A stretch of 64,000 bases of DNA from Thalassotalea sp. Sam97 (lineage in GTDB: Bacteria > Pseudomonadota > Gammaproteobacteria > Enterobacterales > Alteromonadaceae). The notes under the pieces were generated by a model. It was given only the letters and a program-made list of their open reading frames with translations, was not told the DNA's origin and ran no database searches. The position numbers were made by a program, and so were the translations under genes. The DNA lies in assembly GCF_041379765.1 (NCBI RefSeq), contig NZ_CP166919.1, forward strand, positions 930,001 to 994,000, given 5' to 3'. Below, one piece after another: positions 47,981-55,712 of this stretch. The stretch's first letter is position 1. Every line of letters begins with the position of its first letter.

Positions 47981-49159
47981 TTAGTCGATGATGGTAGCTG
48001 GAACTTGGGTCGGTTTAATTTGCTCACTTGCGTAACAACCCAGCACCTTAATAAAGCGGGTTAATTGCGTCAGCTTAGACAACGTTTCTTGCATTTCAGG
48101 GGTCTTTAAATTGGCTTCTACATCGATGTAAAACATCTCTTCCCATGGACGCCCTTGGATTGGTCTCGATTCTAATTTCGTCATATTAATGCCGTAGTCT
48201 TTTAATACGATAAGACAGTCAACCAATGCACCAGGATTTTGCCCTGTTGCCATAATGAACGTGGTTTTTGCCGGGATTTGCTCGGCTACATCAACAGGTT
48301 TGCGAGCGACCAATATAAAGCGACTGTGATTTTCTTGCTGATTCGCAATGGATTTAATCAGTGGCATTAAACCGTAAAGTTTGCCACCTTCTTGTGCGCC
48401 AATAACAGCGACATGCTTACTTTGACTTTCGGCAGCTTTTTGCATGGCTTGTGCGCTTGAGTCGCAATATTCAATGCGAATACCTTCTTGCTTATGCAAA
48501 AAGTTGCTGCACTGCACCGCCGGTTGAGCGTGTGCATAAATCAATTCGATATCTTCCAGTTTGCTGTTTACTGGGGTCAGTAAGCAGTGGTCGATAGGTT
48601 GAGAAAGCTCACCAACGATATTGAGGTTAGTGTGTTGCAACAAATCGTATACTTCATTGATAGAGCCAGAGCTGGTGTTTTCGATAGGTAGCATGCCGTA
48701 ATCAACGTTACCTGACTCAACTTGATGCAGAATATCGGCAAAGCTGTCACAGCCGTATTCAATAATTTCTTCCGCGCGGCGAGAGAAATAGCGATGTGAG
48801 GCTAAATAGCTATATGAGCCTTTATCACCTAAAAAGGCAACACTAACTGTCGGGGTTTTTATGTTAGGGTTTTTCAGCTGTTGTAAAAACGCTTGTTGAT
48901 TGAGCACCGAGTCTTCAATAATGGTTTGAAAAATGCTGGTTACATAATGAGCGTCCAAACCTTGCGCTTTGCCAAGTTGAATAAGGCGTATCAGTAGCTC
49001 TTGTTCACGTTGCTGATCTCTAACCGGACGAACCTGATGGGCCTTGCTTTTAGCAACATTTAATGTAAGCGAGCGACGTTTAGCAAATAAGCTGAGCAAC
49101 TCTTGATCTAATTCGGTGATTTGCTCTCTGATCAAATTTAAATCTAATGTGTCCGTCAT
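47981..49159 (-). CDS. pheA: Bifunctional chorismate mutase / prephenate dehydratase
   Basis: PheA converts chorismate through prephenate to phenylpyruvate, the phenylalanine precursor. The 392 residues have an AroQ mutase domain (1-90, IREQITELDQELLSLFAKRR). The dehydratase domain follows (VAFLGDKGSYSYLASHRYF, then YGMLPIENTSSGSINEVYD). A C-terminal ACT domain holds KLESRPIQGRPWEEMFYID, the Phe feedback site. AAGG lies 8 nt before the ATG. A terminator-type hairpin and a good promoter are visible upstream. Confidence 0.96.
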   Translation of the reverse strand: MTDTLDLNLIREQITELDQELLSLFAKRRSLTLNVAKSKAHQVRPVRDQQREQELLIRLIQLGKAQGLDAHYVTSIFQTIIEDSVLNQQAFLQQLKNPNIKTPTVSVAFLGDKGSYSYLASHRYFSRRAEEIIEYGCDSFADILHQVESGNVDYGMLPIENTSSGSINEVYDLLQHTNLNIVGELSQPIDHCLLTPVNSKLEDIELIYAHAQPAVQCSNFLHKQEGIRIEYCDSSAQAMQKAAESQSKHVAVIGAQEGGKLYGLMPLIKSIANQQENHSRFILVARKPVDVAEQIPAKTTFIMATGQNPGALVDCLIVLKDYGINMTKLESRPIQGRPWEEMFYIDVEANLKTPEMQETLSKLTQLTRFIKVLGCYASEQIKPTQVPATIID

Positions 49160-49201
49160 GTTGATTACCTTGTTGCATTTATTCGCTGCTCGATAAAAAT
49201 G

Positions 49202-49226
49202 AAAAAACCTCCGCTATAGGAGGTTT
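49202..49226 (-). terminator. Terminator-type hairpin in the pheA leader
   Basis: On the minus strand AAACCTCC / GGAGGTTT (loop TATAGC) is followed by TTT, giving six T residues in all. It lies between the pheA promoter and start, so it is placed like an attenuator. Confidence 0.7.
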
Positions 49227-49328
49227 GCAGCGTATTGTTAGATGTATTGATAGAACAGTGTATCCCGGCGCGTCGACATAAACATACAGACACAATAAAG
49301 GCATTAGGATTCATCTGCTTATGCAATT

Positions 49329-49357
49329 ACTCTATTGACGATGGTGAAAACTGTCAA
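49329..49357 (-). promoter_or_regulatory. Sigma-70 promoter of pheA
   Basis: On the minus strand TTGACA (49352-49357) and TAGAGT (49329-49334) are separated by exactly 17 nt. The predicted transcript begins near 49321 and includes the terminator-type hairpin before pheA. Confidence 0.7.
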
Positions 49358-49431
49358 CGAAAAACTTTTAATCTGTTATTATGTCGCCGTATTTAACATT
49401 TGTTCGGTAACTATTATTCGGTAAGCAAGTT

Positions 49432-49980
49432 ATGTCGTCATTACAGGATCAATTATTAAAAGCGGGTCTAACCACCAAGCAAAAGACCCGTCAAGCCAAT
49501 AGCGATAGACGCAAAAAGAAAAAACAGCAACGCAGCGGAGTGCAAGTTGAAGCAACATTGCAAGAGCAAGTAAAGCTAGACTTAGCTCAAGCGAAAGCAG
49601 AAAAAGCGGCAAAAGATAAAGCTTTGAACGAGCAGCGTAAGCAGCAGCTGGCTGACAAAGAGCAACATCACCGTTTATTGCAAATTCTTGAACATCATCA
49701 CATTAAAGAAACGGATGGTGAAATTGAATATAACTACACGGATAACGGTAAAGTTAAAAAGTTATTTGTTAACCCAAAAACACAGCAAGCTTTAATAAAT
49801 GGCCGTTTGGCGATATGTGCGTTAGACGATATCAGCTACTTAGTCACAGCGGAAACAGCAGAGAAACTGGCGACAATTGATAGTCGCGTAATCTTACTTG
49901 CTAACGACAAGGTTGATGATGACGTTGATGAAGACGATCCATATGCTGCGTACCAGATCCCAGACGATTTAATGTGGTAA
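49432..49980 (+). CDS. DUF2058 family protein (YaiL-like)
   Basis: This 182-residue cytoplasmic protein begins MSSLQDQLLKAGLTTKQKTRQ. It continues with a Lys/Arg-rich segment and a long Ala/Lys/Glu coiled-coil-like helix (about 40-85). The C-terminal domain contains YNYTDNGKVKKLFVNP and ends in an acidic tail (VDDDVDEDDPYAAYQIPDDLMW-type). The start and tail are characteristic of DUF2058/YaiL. Function is unknown; the basic N-terminus suggests nucleic-acid or ribosome binding. It diverges from pheA. Confidence 0.88.
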   Translation: MSSLQDQLLKAGLTTKQKTRQANSDRRKKKKQQRSGVQVEATLQEQVKLDLAQAKAEKAAKDKALNEQRKQQLADKEQHHRLLQILEHHHIKETDGEIEYNYTDNGKVKKLFVNPKTQQALINGRLAICALDDISYLVTAETAEKLATIDSRVILLANDKVDDDVDEDDPYAAYQIPDDLMW

Positions 49981-50085
49981 CGGTTGGCTGGTAACGCTTT
50001 TTATCATTAAGGTTGTATTAGCTGACAACAAGCATGCGTCAGTGCGACCTTTATTTTATTTATATTTTTCAAGCTAGGAGTAAAC

Positions 50086-50451
50086 ATGGCTGTAGTACGA
50101 TTTATCCTCGGACGCCTGATTTTATTGTTTAACTTTATTTTTTCACCTAAGTCAGTAAAACGCGATGCGCAAAAGCAACAATTGCTCGATAAGCAAACCG
50201 CATCGTTTAGCTTATATCAGTTAAATGCCTGTCCGTTTTGTGTCAAAGTTCGTCGCGCTATTAAGCGACAAGGCCTGAATATTGAATTACGCGATATTAA
50301 AACAGGTTCACATTTGGATGACTTAGTCGCAAACGGCGGCAAACGCACGGTACCATGTTTGCGCATAGAGCACCAAGACGGGCGCACAGAGTGGATGTAT
50401 GAGTCAAAAGATATTGTGCAATACTTAGATAAGGTTGCTGCCAGCGTATAA
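50086..50451 (+). CDS. Glutaredoxin-like protein with N-terminal membrane segment
   Basis: The 121-residue protein has a hydrophobic N-terminal stretch (residues 4-20, VRFILGRLILLFNFIFS). A glutaredoxin / GST N-terminal fold follows. The active site is ACPFCVKV with C49 and C52; KRTVPCLRI gives the TVP cis-Pro motif; and ESKDIVQYLD completes the glutathione-binding region. It likely acts as a membrane-tethered dithiol glutaredoxin on the cytoplasmic side. It is closed by its own terminator. Confidence 0.85.
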   Translation: MAVVRFILGRLILLFNFIFSPKSVKRDAQKQQLLDKQTASFSLYQLNACPFCVKVRRAIKRQGLNIELRDIKTGSHLDDLVANGGKRTVPCLRIEHQDGRTEWMYESKDIVQYLDKVAASV

Positions 50452-50510
50452 TATGTTCAGATTATTTCTTCTCCTTATAAGGGAGAAATAAATGTGGCAA
50501 AGAGACATTC

Positions 50511-50547
50511 AAAGCCGATAGTTGTTATCCAACTATCGGCTTTTTTA
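50511..50547 (+). terminator. Intrinsic terminator of the glutaredoxin gene
   Basis: AAAGCCGATAGTTG / CAACTATCGGCTTT (50511-50524 / 50530-50543), loop TTATC, then T residues. A second imperfect hairpin, TTATTTCT...GGGAGAAATAA, lies just upstream at 50462-50490. Confidence 0.92.
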
Positions 50548-50651
50548 TTTGGCATTAAAAAGTAGCAAAACCAGGTATGTATCAATCTATGATGAAATAA
50601 TATGCGTATAAAAACTATCTAATGATTAACGGATACGTTTTGAGGTGATAT

Positions 50652-51641
50652 GTGTTGATAAAAGCTAAAGGCTTTAACGAGGCCGAAAGTTCGATTACAG
50701 ATGAGTCGGTTTATATCGAACGTCGGCACCTGCTCAAAGGTATGGGGTTTATTGGTGCCGGCACCTTGTTGTCTTCTGTGGCACCGATGCAAGCATTGGC
50801 GAGAAGTAATGACAATCGCCGGCCATTAGCATTTAATAGCTCCAATAAGCAAACAATCAACGAGCCTTTAACCCCTGAAGCGAAAGTGATAAGCCATAAC
50901 AACTTTTATGAGTTTGGCGCGCAGAAACACCAACCCGCAGAGTTAGCTACAAACTTTCGTACCAATCCATGGCAAGTTAAAGTGCATGGTGAAGTGAATA
51001 AGCCGCGCACCCTTGATTATGATGATCTGTTCAAGCGTTTTGATATTGAAGAGCGGGTTTATCGCCTGCGTTGCGTTGAAGCATGGTCAATGGTGATCCC
51101 TTGGCTTGGTTTTAGTCTTGCAAGTTTGCTGCGCTCGGTTGAACCGACTAGTCGGGCTAAGTATGTCAAATTCACCACCTTATACGATCCGAAACAAATG
51201 CCCGGACAAGCAAACCGCTTTTTAGGCGGCGGCATTGATTACCCTTATCAAGAAGGCCTGCGTATAGACGAAGCCATGAATGATCTGACGATAATGTCGG
51301 TAGGGCTCTATGGTAAAACATTGCCACCACAAAACGGTGCTCCGATACGTCTGGTGGTCCCCTGGAAGTACGGTTTTAAGAGCATTAAATCTATTGTCGA
51401 TATCGAGCTAACAGAGCAGCAGCCTAAAACGACATGGAATATGCTGGCACCACATGAATACGGCTTTTATGCTAATGTGAATCCTGATGTTGATCATCCC
51501 CGTTGGTCACAAAAAAGTGAGCGACGCATTACAACCGGCGGGTTATTTGCACGTAATCGTATCGATACCACCTTGTTCAATGGGTACGGCAAGTTTGTTG
51601 CGGATATGTATAGCAATATTGATTTACGGAAAAATTACTAG
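50652..51641 (+). CDS. msrP: Protein-methionine-sulfoxide reductase catalytic subunit MsrP
   Basis: MsrP (YedY) is a periplasmic molybdopterin enzyme that repairs oxidised methionines in envelope proteins. The 329 residues start with a Tat signal (R24-R25 in ERRHLLKGMGFIGAGTLL). The molybdenum ligand is C141 in YRLRCVEAWSMVIPW. Further family blocks are GVLYDPKQMPGQ-like (TLYDPKQMPGQ), LPPQNGAPIRLVVPWKYGFK and WNMLAPHEYGFYANVNP. The start is GTG at 50652 with GAGG 6 nt upstream. msrQ follows 50 nt downstream. Confidence 0.95.
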   Translation: MLIKAKGFNEAESSITDESVYIERRHLLKGMGFIGAGTLLSSVAPMQALARSNDNRRPLAFNSSNKQTINEPLTPEAKVISHNNFYEFGAQKHQPAELATNFRTNPWQVKVHGEVNKPRTLDYDDLFKRFDIEERVYRLRCVEAWSMVIPWLGFSLASLLRSVEPTSRAKYVKFTTLYDPKQMPGQANRFLGGGIDYPYQEGLRIDEAMNDLTIMSVGLYGKTLPPQNGAPIRLVVPWKYGFKSIKSIVDIELTEQQPKTTWNMLAPHEYGFYANVNPDVDHPRWSQKSERRITTGGLFARNRIDTTLFNGYGKFVADMYSNIDLRKNY

Positions 51642-51691
51642 GGGCTATGACCTAAAGGTAGCTTGATGAATATAAGTGATTGATTATTAAT

Positions 51692-52279
51692 ATGAAGGCA
51701 AACGTTGTAATACTGAAAATCATCATTCATTTGGCATGCCTTTGTCCGCTTGGTTATTATTACTTTCTTGCCATTACCGATCAGTTTGGCGCAGATCCCG
51801 TAGAGGCAATTATTCACTTCACTGGAATAAGTTCATTAAACCTATTGCTGTTGACGTTATCGGTTTCGCCACTGGCTAAACTGTTGCAACAGGGGCGATT
51901 AATACGCACTCGGCGACTGCTGGGTTTGTATGCTGCATTATTTGCCTTGCTCCATGTGATGAATTTCTTTTTGTTTGAATTGCAACTCGATCTTAGCCTG
52001 TTTGTCGGAGAAGTTATTGAACGACCCTATATCACGGTTGGTATGCTGGCTTTTATTTTTATCAACATGTTAGCTGTGACATCTTGGTCTAAAATCCGCC
52101 GGGCAATGGGCAAACGCTGGCAGACACTGCATAACCTTAATTATCTATTAACGTTATTGGTTGGAATACATTTTTATTGGTCGGTAAAGTCGGAAACTAT
52201 TGAGCCGAGCATTTATTTAGCAATAATTTTCTTGTTGTTGCTGTGGCGTAAAAATAAATTTCAGCGCTGGCTCAGTTAG
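51692..52279 (+). CDS. msrQ: Heme-binding membrane subunit MsrQ
   Basis: MsrQ carries quinone-derived electrons to MsrP. The 195-residue protein has about six hydrophobic helices of the ferric-reductase-like fold. GLYAALFALLHVMNFF and the later LTLLVGIHFYW supply His ligands for b-type heme; RRAMGKRWQTLHNLNYL is the family signature. The ATG at 51692 is preferred over an in-frame TTG at 51680; neither has a strong Shine-Dalgarno. It forms an operon with msrP. Confidence 0.93.
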   Translation: MKANVVILKIIIHLACLCPLGYYYFLAITDQFGADPVEAIIHFTGISSLNLLLLTLSVSPLAKLLQQGRLIRTRRLLGLYAALFALLHVMNFFLFELQLDLSLFVGEVIERPYITVGMLAFIFINMLAVTSWSKIRRAMGKRWQTLHNLNYLLTLLVGIHFYWSVKSETIEPSIYLAIIFLLLLWRKNKFQRWLS

Positions 52280-52280
52280 T

Positions 52281-52335
52281 TTGTAACCAATGCCATCGAC
52301 ATCGACATTGTTGATATAGGTGGCATTGGTTACAA
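52281..52335. repeat. Long inverted repeat between msrQ and a pseudouridine synthase gene
   Basis: A perfect 15-bp inverted repeat, TTGTAACCAATGCCA (52281-52295) and TGGCATTGGTTACAA (52321-52335), begins 1 nt after the msrQ stop. The 25-nt spacer can extend it with ATCGACA/TGTTGAT. There is no T run, so it is not a standard terminator. Confidence 0.8.
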
Positions 52336-52378
52336 TAATCTTCTTCGTCAATAACGGTAACACCGATACGTAATTAAT

Positions 52379-53230
52379 ATGACACCACTTTTGAGTCCCT
52401 CTCGCCAACATATTCAGGTAACCGTTGACGATGAGCAGGTAAACGCCGTTCAATACTTAGCCTCAGCAAGTCGATTGTCGATAGCAACCATTAAGCAGGC
52501 GATGCAAAAAGGTTGTGTTTGGCATAAGCGAGGGCGCACGCTAATGCGTTTGCGTCGTGCGAAAAAAGCATTGAAAATTGGCGATAGCATAGAGCTTTAC
52601 TACGACGAAAAGATACTGAGTCAACAAGTCGAAGACGCTGTACTTATTGCCGATGAAGGCGACTTTAGTGTTTGGTATAAGCCGTTTGCGATGCAATGCA
52701 ATGGTTCTAAATGGGGCGATCACACCACCATTAACCGTTTTGTTGAGACGCATTTGACCCCACAACGTCCGGTGTTTTTGGTCCATAGGCTTGATAGAGC
52801 GACGACGGGGTTAATTGTCCTGGCGCACACTAAGGCGATGGCTCGTACATTAACGCAATTGTTTGCGCAGCGAGGCATAGATAAGCGCTATCAAGCGTTG
52901 GTAAGCGGTGATATGCGGGAAAAATTGCCGTGTAAAAGTGAGCTACCTATTGATGACAAATCGGCACTTACTCTGTTCGAACTTGCTCATTTTAACCATG
53001 AGCAACAGCGCACATTACTTAATGTTCAGCTAGGAACCGGCCGCAAACATCAAATTCGCAAACATTTAGCCGCAATGGGTTTTCCAATCATTGGCGATAG
53101 ATTATATGGTGATGTCAGTAGCTATCAAGCAGATGAAAATTTGCAGTTATGCTCTGTGTTATTGGCATTTGACTTGGATAAGAAATCTTATCGTTTTCAG
53201 TTACCACAAGCGTTTTGTTTATCGGTTTAG
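52379..53230 (+). CDS. RluA-family pseudouridine synthase with N-terminal S4-like domain
   Basis: The 283-residue enzyme has an N-terminal S4-like RNA-binding region (about 20-75, with LSIATIKQAMQKGCVW). The catalytic domain holds FLVHRLDRATTGLIVLAH, with the nucleophilic Asp at 139. GRKHQIRKHLAAMGFPIIGDRLYG completes the family set. RNA target is unknown. The start ATG at 52379 has no clear Shine-Dalgarno. A 15-bp inverted repeat lies upstream. Confidence 0.88.
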   Translation: MTPLLSPSRQHIQVTVDDEQVNAVQYLASASRLSIATIKQAMQKGCVWHKRGRTLMRLRRAKKALKIGDSIELYYDEKILSQQVEDAVLIADEGDFSVWYKPFAMQCNGSKWGDHTTINRFVETHLTPQRPVFLVHRLDRATTGLIVLAHTKAMARTLTQLFAQRGIDKRYQALVSGDMREKLPCKSELPIDDKSALTLFELAHFNHEQQRTLLNVQLGTGRKHQIRKHLAAMGFPIIGDRLYGDVSSYQADENLQLCSVLLAFDLDKKSYRFQLPQAFCLSV

Positions 53231-53363
53231 CTCGCCGTTAACATTTTGAGTTACTCTATTTAATGTCATAGCACTTTGAGAAACACCAATAAAGTGTTTA
53301 ACTAGTTGTATAAGGGAGTGGTTAGATCACTTTGCAGAGGCTATCTAAAAGTAGGGTATTTCG

Positions 53364-53819
53364 TTGCTTAATCTTAGTTTAAATTTAGCGGTTGTTTTTG
53401 CTGTTGTTGTTGGCTGTTCATTAGCATCACAAGCGGGGGTTAACTCACAGCTGCGTACAGCTTTACATTCTCCCATACAAGCCGCGTTCATCTCATTTTT
53501 AATCGGCACTATCGTGCTTGGCATTATTGCGCTATGGCGAAATGAACCATGGTTTAGTGGGCAATCAATGGCAGCTATTCCTTGGTGGGCATGGCTTGGT
53601 GGTTTTTTAGGGGCGTTTAATATTGCTATGTCTATCTATTTAGCGCCAAAGCTTGGCGCTTTGGTGTTAGCGGTTGCTATTGTTTGTGGTCAGGTATTAG
53701 CATCACTGTTTTATGATCATCATGGCTTACTTGGTTATCCCAAAATTGACTTGTCAGTAACCAGAGTTATTGGTGCGGTATGTATTGTCGTTGGTGTTGT
53801 ATTAGTGTCAAAAAAATAA
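53364..53819 (+). CDS. DMT family transporter (DUF606/YdcZ-like)
   Basis: This 151-residue protein has five hydrophobic helices and belongs to the short EamA-like DUF606 family, which works as dimers or paired genes. Blocks are GVNSQLRTALHSPIQAAFISFL, WAWLGGFLGAFNIAMSIYLAP and the C-terminal GAVCIVVGVVLVSKK. The start is TTG at 53364, supported by AGGG 7 nt upstream. Substrate is unknown. It converges on the methionine gamma-lyase gene. Confidence 0.87.
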   Translation: MLNLSLNLAVVFAVVVGCSLASQAGVNSQLRTALHSPIQAAFISFLIGTIVLGIIALWRNEPWFSGQSMAAIPWWAWLGGFLGAFNIAMSIYLAPKLGALVLAVAIVCGQVLASLFYDHHGLLGYPKIDLSVTRVIGAVCIVVGVVLVSKK

Positions 53820-53820
53820 C

Positions 53821-53853
53821 ACTAAAGGCAATGCTAACGACATTGCCTTTAGT
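53821..53853. terminator. Hairpin between convergent DMT and megL genes
   Basis: ACTAAAGGCAATG / CATTGCCTTTAGT (53821-53833 / 53841-53853), loop CTAACGA. There is no long T run, so it is a moderate terminator at best. Confidence 0.6.
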
Positions 53854-53913
53854 TCAGATGTCACAATCTTTGCTTGCCTAGACGGTCATACATCGATTAG
53901 TGCATTACCAACC

Positions 53914-55122
53914 TTAGCGCGACATGCTTAGATGAGCAGACTTAGACTGTTGCGCTGTAAACAATGCTAATGCCTGTGATAAGTCAGCGATAATGTCTTC
54001 AACGTCTTCTAAGCCTACCGATATCCGTATTAAATTATCGCTGATCCCTGCTTTCCGTCGCTCATCAGGGCAATAGGCTGAATGAGTCATTGAGGCGGGG
54101 TGCTGGATCAGCGATTCCGCATCCCCCAAACTTACCGCAATAGAAAATAACTTTAGTTGATTAATAAATTGTGTAGATTGTTGCAGATCAGCGTCAAGTT
54201 CAAAAGCAATAACCCCTCCCGCAGCCTTCATTTGCTTACCTATGTACTGGTAGCCTGGGTGCGACGCTAAACCCGGATAGTAAACTTGATTTACTTCCGG
54301 CTGTTGTTGTAAAAATTCAGCAATCTGTTGGGCATTTTGACAATGGCGTTGCATACGTAAGTCGAGTGTTTTTAAACCGCGAATTATCAGCCAAGCATCA
54401 TGCGGACTAATGGTACCACCAAAGTCTTTTAGGATAGTTTGTTTGATATGCTCGATCATCGTTTGGCTACCACAAATAATGCCTGCTACGACATCACCAT
54501 GGCCATTTAAGTACTTAGTGGCGCTATGTACAACCAGGTCAATATCAAACTGCTTTGGCTGCTGCAAAATTGGAGTAAGAAAGGTGTTATCAACAATAGA
54601 GATAAGATGATATTGCTTGGCAAGTTGACCTATCATCGTTAAGTCAACAACCGTCATATTCGGGTTAATAGGTGTCTCTAAAAATATCGCACGGGTATTA
54701 TCTTTAATGGCATTGATTATCTGTTGCGGTTTATTCATGTCAACAAAGCTTACCTCTACACCAAAGCGGGTAAGTTGATGCGCAATAAACGCATAGCTAC
54801 AACCATATAAAGCTTTTGATGCGATAAGGTGATCGCCGGCACCAACATTGGCAAGGATAGCGGATGATACAGCAGCCATCCCGGTTGCGGTCGCAGCGGC
54901 ATCTTCCATGTTTTCTAGCGCAGCGACCTTTTGTTCCAGTTCAGAGGTTGTAGGGTTACCTAAGCGGGTATATACGTAACCTTGTTGTTCACCGGCAAAG
55001 CGTGCTGCGCCTTGCTCTGTATTTGCAAACGTAAAGGTGGATGTTTGGTATAGCGGCGTTGTTAATGCGCCGTGTAAATCAGAACTTTTTCCTGCGTGAA
55101 TCGCTTTTGTTGCTTGCTTCAT
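53914..55122 (-). CDS. megL: Methionine gamma-lyase
   Basis: This PLP enzyme splits methionine to methanethiol, 2-oxobutyrate and ammonia. The 402 residues have the Cys/Met metabolism fold: YTRLGNPTTSELE, the PLP lysine in VVHSATKYLNGHGD (K203) and ISVGLEDVEDIIADL. The substrate-specific YGC (Y106-C108) in KALYGCSYAF is the mark of methionine gamma-lyases rather than cystathionine enzymes. The ATG at 55122 (MKQATKAIHAGK) fits the family; the extension to 55200 is rejected. It diverges from tyrR across a region with TyrR-box-like sites. Confidence 0.9.
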   Translation of the reverse strand: MKQATKAIHAGKSSDLHGALTTPLYQTSTFTFANTEQGAARFAGEQQGYVYTRLGNPTTSELEQKVAALENMEDAAATATGMAAVSSAILANVGAGDHLIASKALYGCSYAFIAHQLTRFGVEVSFVDMNKPQQIINAIKDNTRAIFLETPINPNMTVVDLTMIGQLAKQYHLISIVDNTFLTPILQQPKQFDIDLVVHSATKYLNGHGDVVAGIICGSQTMIEHIKQTILKDFGGTISPHDAWLIIRGLKTLDLRMQRHCQNAQQIAEFLQQQPEVNQVYYPGLASHPGYQYIGKQMKAAGGVIAFELDADLQQSTQFINQLKLFSIAVSLGDAESLIQHPASMTHSAYCPDERRKAGISDNLIRISVGLEDVEDIIADLSQALALFTAQQSKSAHLSMSR

Positions 55123-55328
55123 GGTTTTTCTCACACTTGGGGCTGTTATTATTAAATTGAATGCATAACTGTGTTTTATCGCAGTGCATAACCTTGTCAT
55201 ACCATTAATGCAAAAACCTTGCCTTAAAAATATTTCATTTGTTTATCAGTGGTTTATATATATCTTCTTGATGTTTGTAGCGTTCTAAGGGCTGTAGTAA
55301 TTGACTTTAAAGGGCCTCCCTACTTATT

Positions 55329-55346
55329 TGTAATAAATTTATTACG
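55329..55346. promoter_or_regulatory. TyrR-box-like palindrome 1
   Basis: TGTAATAAATTTATTACG matches the TyrR box layout (TGTAAA-N6-TTTACA), and its inner 16 bases are a perfect palindrome. It lies 207 bases upstream of the megL start and 367 bases before tyrR. Confidence 0.55.
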
Positions 55347-55461
55347 ATTGTCCATTTGATACTGTAAAGGGGGGTAAGCTGACATGTTTTTATATTGCTA
55401 TGTGTCGTGATAACTCGATAAAAGTTGATTGATTAGCTTACTTTTATGTTATATCTATAAT

Positions 55462-55479
55462 TGTAATATTTTTGTTACT
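55462..55479. promoter_or_regulatory. TyrR-box-like site 2
   Basis: TGTAATATTTTTGTTACT keeps the TGTAA-N8-TTAC core. It begins 19 bases before site 3, so the two could bind adjacent TyrR dimers. Confidence 0.45.
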
Positions 55480-55480
55480 G

Positions 55481-55498
55481 TGTAATGTTTTTATTACG
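55481..55498. promoter_or_regulatory. TyrR-box-like site 3
   Basis: TGTAATGTTTTTATTACG has the same half-sites as site 1. It lies 215 bases before tyrR. A degenerate half-site GTTACA continues the same 19-base period near 55511. No further elements were seen in the rest of the 55123-55712 gap. Confidence 0.5.
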
Positions 55499-55712
55499 TT
55501 ATGGTTTTTGTTACATTAAGGTTCTTGTTAGATTTGGAGTCTAGCAATTTATTGGGTTGCTTTTGCTGTAGGTAAAAGCAAGGGCGTGAACGTTTACATA
55601 TTCGCTATTGACGCGTTCATTTACATCGCCATAGCGAGTTACAGTTGCTGTATTAATGCCGATTTAATTAAAACCTTAGTACCATGTTATTGGCGATAAA
55701 TACGGAGTCATT

